From Acidobacteriaceae bacterium (GTDB taxonomy: Bacteria; Acidobacteriota; Terriglobia; Terriglobales; SbA1), in NCBI GenBank assembly GCA_003136335.1, contig PLEA01000544.1, forward strand, positions 1 to 32,611: DNA of 32,611 nt. Reading direction: 5' to 3'. Position numbers and translations under genes: made by a program. The notes under the pieces were generated by a model. It was given only the letters and a program-made list of their open reading frames with translations, did not search any database and was not told the DNA's origin. Positions 27,160 through 32,611 of this stretch are shown here, piece by piece; positions within the stretch are counted from its first letter, which is position 1; every line of letters starts with the position of its first letter.

Positions 27160-28128
27160 ATGGAAATCTTCCGACACGTCTATCAGATCGCGTCACTCGT
27201 CGCCGACCGCAATCTGTTCCAGTATCTGTTTTTGGGCGACAACACAGTCCTGCTGGACACGGGCGCGTCCTATACGCCGAGCGAGACGATTTCTCCGTTT
27301 CTCAAGCAAATGGGGATAGCGCCATCCCGGCTCACGATCGCAATCAATACCCACGCCGATGCCGATCATCACGGCGGCAACGCGTCACTTAAGCAGATGG
27401 CCGGTCAGGTAATGCTCGCATGCGGAGAGCCGGACCGTTTGATGATCGAAGACCCCGATCGTCTTTTTGCCTCGCGTTACAACCAGTGGATTCCGGAGCA
27501 CGGCGTGGGTCTGGGCCTGCACGCCGAGGCAAGTGCCTGGGTGCGAAAGATGGTGGGAGACCCGCAGCGGATCGACCAAACTTTTGTCGGTGGCGAACAC
27601 ATACGAGTCGACGATGAACGTTCACTCCAGGTTTTGCATGTGCCCGGCCACAGCGATGGGCATTTGGCCCTGTACGACCCGGGCAACAAAGCCGTTTTCG
27701 TCGGCGATGCCCTGCACGGACGCTACTGCCCCACGACGGCCGGTGAACCGGCGCTTCCACCTGGCTATTACTCGGTACTTGCATACCTGGGTACATTACA
27801 AATGCTGCACGCGTTTGATATTGACTGGATTTACTCCGGCCATTGGCCGACATACCACGGTTCGCAAGTGTCAGAATTCCTGACCGAGTCCCGCCGCTTC
27901 GTTGACAATGCTGCGGCTCTTGTTTGGAAGACCCTCGAAAAGCATCCCGAAGGTGTTTCGCTGCGGGGCTTCATGGATGAATGTGGGCCGGCTTTAGGAA
28001 CATGGCCTCTGACAAATCAATGGCTACTCATGTATCCGTTGCACGGTCATCTTTTGCTACTTGAGCAGCAAGGCAGAGTGACGAGGCTTGCCGGCAAAGG
28101 GAACGTGCAATGGAAAGTTGCAAGCTAG
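27160..28128 (+). CDS. MBL-fold metallo-hydrolase, candidate sugar lactonase
   Basis: 322-residue metallo-beta-lactamase-fold hydrolase. The metal motif is HADADHHGG (H65, D67, D69, H70), the HxDxDH variant in which the usual second His is Asp. Further ligands are H164 (VPGHSDGH), D183 (FVGDAL) and H228 (YSGHWP). No signal peptide, so it is cytoplasmic. First gene of an operon with a GH36-like enzyme, an SDR, a VOC protein and a Gfo/Idh protein, 15 bases before the GH gene. The pathway implied here needs a lactonase and no SMP-30-type enzyme is present, so sugar-lactone hydrolysis is a reasonable inferred role; thioester or phosphodiester hydrolysis remain possible. Confidence 0.8.
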   Translation: MEIFRHVYQIASLVADRNLFQYLFLGDNTVLLDTGASYTPSETISPFLKQMGIAPSRLTIAINTHADADHHGGNASLKQMAGQVMLACGEPDRLMIEDPDRLFASRYNQWIPEHGVGLGLHAEASAWVRKMVGDPQRIDQTFVGGEHIRVDDERSLQVLHVPGHSDGHLALYDPGNKAVFVGDALHGRYCPTTAGEPALPPGYYSVLAYLGTLQMLHAFDIDWIYSGHWPTYHGSQVSEFLTESRRFVDNAAALVWKTLEKHPEGVSLRGFMDECGPALGTWPLTNQWLLMYPLHGHLLLLEQQGRVTRLAGKGNVQWKVAS

Positions 28129-28143
28129 CCGGGGGAGGCTGCG

Positions 28144-30465
28144 ATGCGATTTTGCGATGGGAGAGTTCGTGCGCGCATAAACGGGCGCGTTGCGACTTCC
28201 TTCGTGAATACCATCGCGGCTTTCTGTTTCTGCTTGTTTCTCCCTTCATTTCTGTTTGCAGCAGTCCCAGCCGAACAGGGGCCGCATTCGGCATTCATCA
28301 GGAGTGGGCAGATTCCAGGAGTTCGTTTCACCTCAGGTCTCATGGTTTGCGATGAGGAACTGCGCAATGGCCGCTGGCTCAGTCGTTACTGGGATTCGAG
28401 CGGCCAGATCATTGCGGATATTCAAATCGACGCAGAACGTCAGCGGATGGACACTCTGCCCGTCGACGCGTTCAAACTTGAAATCGAAGGGCAGGAGCTT
28501 TCTGGAACGTGGAAATGGATCGGGGCCAACAAATCCGAGGTTCAGAATCCGGACGGAACGCTAGTCACGGTGGAACTTCAAAGCAGTAGCCGTCCCATTC
28601 GAGTGAAGATTCACACTTTGCTGAGCGGCGGCCCGGTGATGGTTCGCTGGCTCGAAATTACAAACAATGGGCAACGTCCGACGGCGATCTCAAGCGTATC
28701 GCCCTGGTCAGGACAGCTCTGGCACACTCCAAATTTCGCAGAGAAGCTTCAACCGGATTCCGAAGACGTTTATGACGTGGGCTACACACAATATAGTAAG
28801 TGGGGATACGAAGGTGCGTGGCGCTTCGATCCGGTCGTCAACGAGACCAAGATTATTTCCGGAGAACGCGGCAAGTCTGGATGGGGTCACCCGACATTTT
28901 TCGCCCGCAACAACGCAACCGGAGAATGGTTCGTTGCTTCACTCGGCTGGAGCGCAAATTGGAAAATCCGAGTTACGAGCAACGTAGAGAAATCTCCGGT
29001 TGATCGCTCGGACACAATTGCCAGACCAGTAAATGAAGCTCGATTGTTTTTCGAGATGGGCCCCAGTTCGGTCGACCCAGTTCTGCGAGTGCTCGAACCG
29101 GGCGAGATGGTCAGGACTCCGGAAACTCACATCCTCTGCATGAAGTCGGATCTGGACCACGTAACTCAGGCGCTTCTGAATCACGTGCGCCGGGATGTTC
29201 TGCCGCGTCCACCTTCGGAACATGTCTTCGATGTAGAAGCAAACCATCGCGGCTATATCGTCGATCACGAAACTGAGGCGGGCATTGATCGCGAGATCGA
29301 CATGGCCGCGGATATCGGTGCCGAGACATTTTTCATCGACGCTGGCTGGTATGGACCCGAGCCTAACCACTGGTATGACAATGTCGGCGATTGGTACGCC
29401 GGCGCATGGTTGCCGAATGACCTTCAGCCCATCCGCGAATATGCGCGCAAGAAGGGATTGCGCTTCGGTCTGTGGGTTGAGATTGAGGGTGCCGGAGCGG
29501 CATCCAAGTTACGCAAAGAACATCCCGACTGGATTCTGACTCGCAACGGACAACCTATCGCCAATGGCCGCCATTTGGACGTGGGAAATCCCGTAGTAGC
29601 CAAATGGATGGAAGCGGAGATGGCGCGGATCATCAAAAAGTATGATCTCGACGTCTTTCGGATCGATTACAACATGTCCGTTGAAGAAGACGGAAATCAG
29701 GTGCGCGAAGGATTCGTTGAAAACTCCTCGTGGCGTCACGTCGAAAATCTTTACGCCATGTTTGATCACCTGCGGCAGCAATTTCCGGGCGTTATCTTTC
29801 AGAACTGCGCAGGCGGTGGCGGGCGACTCGATTGGGGTATCTTGCGTCGGTTTGACAATACCGAACTCTCGGACTGGATGCGGGAACCTCGGGGCGTGAA
29901 GATTTTGAACGGCATGACGTGGGTACTGCCGCCGGAAATTCTCTTACGCACCTTTGGCACGGAAGTTCCCGATCTGGCTGGAGACGGCGACATCGATTCC
30001 CAGTTGCGGCAGGTGCAGATGTCGCTACCAATCTTCCGCGGAATTGCCCCATCCCTAGCTGAATTAAGCCCCACTTTGCGAAACAAGATCCGTGCTGGAG
30101 TCAATCTTTACAAGAACGAGTTACGGCCCCTCCTTCGCCGGAGCGTGGTCTATCATCACACGCCGACGACGCCGTATTTTAGCGAGTCGCCGTGGCTCGT
30201 CCTCGAATATGCCAGCCTCGATAAGACGCGCGATGTCGCGACCTTATTCCGGACCTCGAACCTTGAAGATCCTGTCTATCATTTCGTGCCCCGCGGCCTC
30301 GATGCTTCAGTCGCTTACAAGGTCACACTCGAAAACCGCGGCGAGACAGTCGAATTATCTGGCATTCAACTGATGACAGACGGCATTCCTGTCAGGCTTG
30401 AGACAGCCGGGACATCGGAGATGTTGTTGTTCGAAAGCGTGCCCGCAACCGCAAAGAGTTATTGA
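28144..30465 (+). CDS. Secreted GH36 alpha-galactosidase-like glycoside hydrolase
   Basis: 773 residues, the most canonical GH36 protein of the four. An export signal lies at about 20-40 (FCFCLFLPSFLFA, cleavage before AVPAE). A long beta-sandwich (50-350) precedes a barrel with FFIDAGWYG (396-404), FGLWVEIEGAG (441-451), LDVFRIDYN with nucleophile D508, NCAGGGGRLDWGIL (554-567) and TELSDWM with acid/base D577, then a C-terminal beta domain. LWVEIEGA, where many GH36 alpha-galactosidases have LWFEPE, suggests some shift in specificity. A GGGGGAGG ribosome site precedes ATG 28144. It follows the MBL gene by 15 bases and precedes the SDR gene by 36. Confidence 0.88.
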   Translation: MRFCDGRVRARINGRVATSFVNTIAAFCFCLFLPSFLFAAVPAEQGPHSAFIRSGQIPGVRFTSGLMVCDEELRNGRWLSRYWDSSGQIIADIQIDAERQRMDTLPVDAFKLEIEGQELSGTWKWIGANKSEVQNPDGTLVTVELQSSSRPIRVKIHTLLSGGPVMVRWLEITNNGQRPTAISSVSPWSGQLWHTPNFAEKLQPDSEDVYDVGYTQYSKWGYEGAWRFDPVVNETKIISGERGKSGWGHPTFFARNNATGEWFVASLGWSANWKIRVTSNVEKSPVDRSDTIARPVNEARLFFEMGPSSVDPVLRVLEPGEMVRTPETHILCMKSDLDHVTQALLNHVRRDVLPRPPSEHVFDVEANHRGYIVDHETEAGIDREIDMAADIGAETFFIDAGWYGPEPNHWYDNVGDWYAGAWLPNDLQPIREYARKKGLRFGLWVEIEGAGAASKLRKEHPDWILTRNGQPIANGRHLDVGNPVVAKWMEAEMARIIKKYDLDVFRIDYNMSVEEDGNQVREGFVENSSWRHVENLYAMFDHLRQQFPGVIFQNCAGGGGRLDWGILRRFDNTELSDWMREPRGVKILNGMTWVLPPEILLRTFGTEVPDLAGDGDIDSQLRQVQMSLPIFRGIAPSLAELSPTLRNKIRAGVNLYKNELRPLLRRSVVYHHTPTTPYFSESPWLVLEYASLDKTRDVATLFRTSNLEDPVYHFVPRGLDASVAYKVTLENRGETVELSGIQLMTDGIPVRLETAGTSEMLLFESVPATAKSY

Positions 30466-30501
30466 ACAGAAGTTTATGTAAGAGCTCTTGAGATTTGAAC
30501 C

Positions 30502-31302
30502 ATGGATATTAAAAAGACTGCCACTCGAAAGTTGTTTGATCTCAGCGGGCGCGTGGCGCTAATCACTGGGGCTGGAGTCGGCTTCGGTGAAGCAATCGCA
30601 CTCGGCTTCGCGGAATTTGGCTGCGACATTGCGGCTTGTGATCTTAATATTGAGAACCCGCAGCGCACCGCCGAACAAGTGCTTAAACTGGGAAGGCGAG
30701 CCATCGCATTAAAGGCAAATGTTGCAGTGCCCGAGGAGATATCTGCCATGGTGGATGCAACCGTTAGCCAACTGGGCGGCGTCGACATCCTGGTGAACTG
30801 TGCAGGTATTCCGCAACATGATCCTGCGGAATCGACTCCGCTTGAGACCTGGGACCGGGTGCTGGACATCAATCTGCGCGGCACATTCTTGTGTTGCCAA
30901 GCAGCGGCGCGCGTCATGTTAAAGAAGGGCGCCGGAGTGATCATCAACTTCTCATCGATCGCTGGCATAGTAGGCGTTGGCCGCGGTGCAAATGCGTATT
31001 GCGCAAGTAAAGGTGGCGTCAACGCCATGACTAAGCAACTCGCTTTGGAATGGGCCGATCGGGGAATTCGTGTCAATGCCATCGCCCCCTGCCAGTTCAT
31101 GACGCCTGGGCTCAAGGAAGTCATGGCCGAACCGCAATTCGATCCGAAGAAGTTGATGCAGACCTGGGTGTCCAACATTCCTCTCGGGCGCGTGGGCGAA
31201 CCCGAAGAGATCGTCGGCCCGGCTTTATTTTTGGCATCGGACGCGTCTTCCATGGTAACGGGCGTGATTCTTCCGGTGGACGGAGGCTATCTGGCTCGAT
31301 GA
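30502..31302 (+). CDS. SDR-family sugar or sugar-acid dehydrogenase
   Basis: 266-residue classical short-chain dehydrogenase with TGAGVGFG (22-29) for nucleotide binding, D47 after the second strand (NAD preference), NCAG (99-102), catalytic S151/S152 region, Y166 and K170 (YCASK), and the C-terminal ILPVDGGY. It resembles gluconate 5-dehydrogenase and sugar 1-dehydrogenase types and is clearly different from the SDR at 12044. In this operon it could oxidise the free sugar to its lactone. Its stop overlaps the next start by ATGA, so the VOC gene is coupled. The ribosome site is weak. Confidence 0.85.
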   Translation: MDIKKTATRKLFDLSGRVALITGAGVGFGEAIALGFAEFGCDIAACDLNIENPQRTAEQVLKLGRRAIALKANVAVPEEISAMVDATVSQLGGVDILVNCAGIPQHDPAESTPLETWDRVLDINLRGTFLCCQAAARVMLKKGAGVIINFSSIAGIVGVGRGANAYCASKGGVNAMTKQLALEWADRGIRVNAIAPCQFMTPGLKEVMAEPQFDPKKLMQTWVSNIPLGRVGEPEEIVGPALFLASDASSMVTGVILPVDGGYLAR

Positions 31303-31823
31303 CTCTGAAAGAAAACATGACATCGAGTTTATCCTCTTCTCTTCCGGCTGGCGTGCAGCTCAAGCGCCTCGTCCAGATTGGGATTGTTGTCCCCGACAGG
31401 GACCGAACGACGAAGTTGCTGACTTCCCTTTTTGGTATTGGACCCTTTCGCTCGGTGGAGTGGCCCGATAGACCGGAATCCAAGTACTACTACCGCGGCG
31501 TCGAAGAGCGTATTCGAGTCAAGCAAGCTTTCGTCCAGTTGGGAGATGTCGAAGTCGAACTGATTCAGCCCCTAGAAGGCCGCAGTGGCTATAAGGATTT
31601 CCTCGATCAAACCGGCGGTGGAATTCACCACGTTCTGTTTGAGGTCACTGACATCGATTCCGTGATTCAGGAGTTGGCAAAGTCTGGAGTAACTGTACTT
31701 CAGTCTGGTACGGGGATTCGCCCTGGCACGCGTTGGGCGCTTATGGATACCCAGCAGTTACTCGGGTTTCTTGTGGAATTGCGACACCGTCCGGGCGAAT
31801 CGGACGGCACCTCCATTTCCTGA
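31299..31823 (+). CDS. VOC-superfamily (glyoxalase-fold) protein
   Basis: 174 residues with two beta-alpha-beta-beta-beta modules. Metal ligand positions can be read as Q26 (LVQIGIVV), E87 (VEVELIQP), H110 or H111 (GIHHVLFEV) and E160 (GFLVELR), a Q/E/H/E set like that of human glyoxalase I; overall it is nearer to methylmalonyl-CoA epimerase-type VOC proteins. Function is not determined: an isomerase or epimerase step on a keto or lactone intermediate would fit. ATG 31299 overlaps the SDR stop; ATG 31317 is an alternative start. The gene runs in another frame than the long open frame beginning at 31050, which is not coding before 31299. Confidence 0.8.
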   Translation: MTLKENMTSSLSSSLPAGVQLKRLVQIGIVVPDRDRTTKLLTSLFGIGPFRSVEWPDRPESKYYYRGVEERIRVKQAFVQLGDVEVELIQPLEGRSGYKDFLDQTGGGIHHVLFEVTDIDSVIQELAKSGVTVLQSGTGIRPGTRWALMDTQQLLGFLVELRHRPGESDGTSIS

Positions 31824-31864
31824 TTCACAATCTGGAGCCATAAGTGCTTGGTGAAGCAAGGATC

Positions 31865-32611
31865 ATGCATAAAGCAAATACAAGTCGCCTGAAGACGGCA
31901 ATTGTGGGGTGCGGCAAGGTCGCCGGGACTCACGCGCTCGCTTATCAAACACTCTTGAACTCTGAACTGGTTGCGGTATGCGATGTTTCTGCAGAGCGAG
32001 CACAAGCATTTGCCAAGACTTTGCATGTTAATGCCTACACCGATCTCACTGAGATGTTGAAACGCGAAAAAGTGGATGTGCTGTCAATCTGCACGCAGCA
32101 TACTCAACATCCAGCCGCCGTCGAGATCGCGGCTGCCGCGGGTGTGCACGCGATTTCAGAAAAGCCGCTCGCCATCGACCTCGCATCTTGCAACCGTGCA
32201 ATTGCGGCGGCACGTGCGGCCGGAATCAAGTTAGGAGTAATTAGTCAGCGTAGGTGGTATGAACCGGTCCTGCGAATGAAAGAAGCAATCGATGCCGGAA
32301 AGCTCGGCAAACCGGTGCTCGCAATTGTAACCATGCTTGGCTGGCGTGAACCCGCTTACTACCTTTCCGATCCCTGGCGGGGAACCTGGGAGGGTGAGGG
32401 AGGCGGGGTGGTAGTAAGTCAAGCGCCGCACTATCTCGATCTGATGAGTTGGTTCATGGGTCCCGCCGTGGAATTGCATGGTTATTGGGACACCTATAAC
32501 CATCCCGGTATCGAGGTGGACGATACGGTAATTGCTTCTGTCCGTTTCAAAAGTGGTGGGATGGGTTCGATTGTTCTGAGTAATTCGCAGCGGCCTGGAT
32601 TGTGGGGAAAG
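31865..32611 (+). CDS. Gfo/Idh/MocA-family oxidoreductase, 3' end beyond window
   Basis: Open through the last base of the window, so only the first 249 residues are seen of a family usually 330-400 long. N-terminal Rossmann fold with VGCGKVAG (14-21), EKPLAID (99-105) with the catalytic Lys, and the second-domain signature with H189 and D192 in QAPHYLDLM. Family members oxidise sugars, sugar acids or inositols with NAD(P). It may be a sugar 1-dehydrogenase or act on a side-chain residue of the polysaccharide. It is 41 bases after the VOC gene in the same operon. AAGGA precedes ATG 31865. Confidence 0.85.
   Translation, partial: MHKANTSRLKTAIVGCGKVAGTHALAYQTLLNSELVAVCDVSAERAQAFAKTLHVNAYTDLTEMLKREKVDVLSICTQHTQHPAAVEIAAAAGVHAISEKPLAIDLASCNRAIAAARAAGIKLGVISQRRWYEPVLRMKEAIDAGKLGKPVLAIVTMLGWREPAYYLSDPWRGTWEGEGGGVVVSQAPHYLDLMSWFMGPAVELHGYWDTYNHPGIEVDDTVIASVRFKSGGMGSIVLSNSQRPGLWGK

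Noticed and set aside
30474..31253. 259-residue minus-strand frame opposite the second SDR
   Set aside because: The plus strand has all SDR motifs in place; the reverse frame is a shadow.

Overview
This window is most likely from an acidobacterium (Terriglobia-like). That is an inference from the very large Oar-type TonB-dependent receptor with an N-terminal carboxypeptidase-regulatory-like domain and from the general character of the proteins. No rRNA or other marker gene is present to confirm it.

Layout. (1) Positions 1-274 are non-coding. They hold a fragment resembling the 3' end of a tmRNA or tRNA (94-117), flanked by short repeated motifs, which looks like an integrase attachment site. 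(2) Positions 275-6836, minus strand, are a Cu(I)/Ag(I) efflux operon: a small Cys-rich secreted protein, then cusC, cusB and cusA. (3) Positions 7061-32611 are one large sugar-catabolism locus. It has four different clan GH-D (GH36-like, alpha-galactosidase-type) glycoside hydrolases, a TonB receptor, a RhaT-like permease, a GntR/FCD regulator, an IlvD/Edd sugar-acid dehydratase, two SDR dehydrogenases, an FAH-family diketo-acid hydrolase, an MBL-fold hydrolase, a VOC protein, a Gfo/Idh/MocA oxidoreductase (cut by the window end), and a translationally coupled APH-fold kinase plus an unusual enolase paralog.

The locus is tied together by a 20-bp palindrome, TGTCAACA-N4-TGTTGACA. It occurs at four promoters: between ilvD and the first GH36 gene, between the SDR and kinase genes, before the permease, and before the MBL operon. 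A degenerate fifth copy lies upstream of the TonB receptor. Its right arm contains TTGACA, a consensus -35 box, which suggests repression, probably by the GntR protein encoded in the middle of the locus.

Proposed working model (inference): oligosaccharides enter through the TonB receptor and are cut by the four secreted GH36-like enzymes. The released sugar enters through the RhaT-like permease, is oxidised to a lactone (SDR or Gfo/Idh), and is hydrolysed (MBL protein as a candidate lactonase). The acid is dehydrated by the IlvD protein to a 2-keto-3-deoxy acid, oxidised at C4 by the first SDR, and hydrolysed by the FAH protein to pyruvate plus a short acid. For a hexonate such as D-galactonate the short acid would be glycerate. 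A 2-kinase plus enolase could then turn glycerate into phosphoenolpyruvate, which would explain the otherwise puzzling kinase-enolase pair. I know of no described pathway with exactly this composition. It is the most interesting hypothesis here and is testable enzyme by enzyme.
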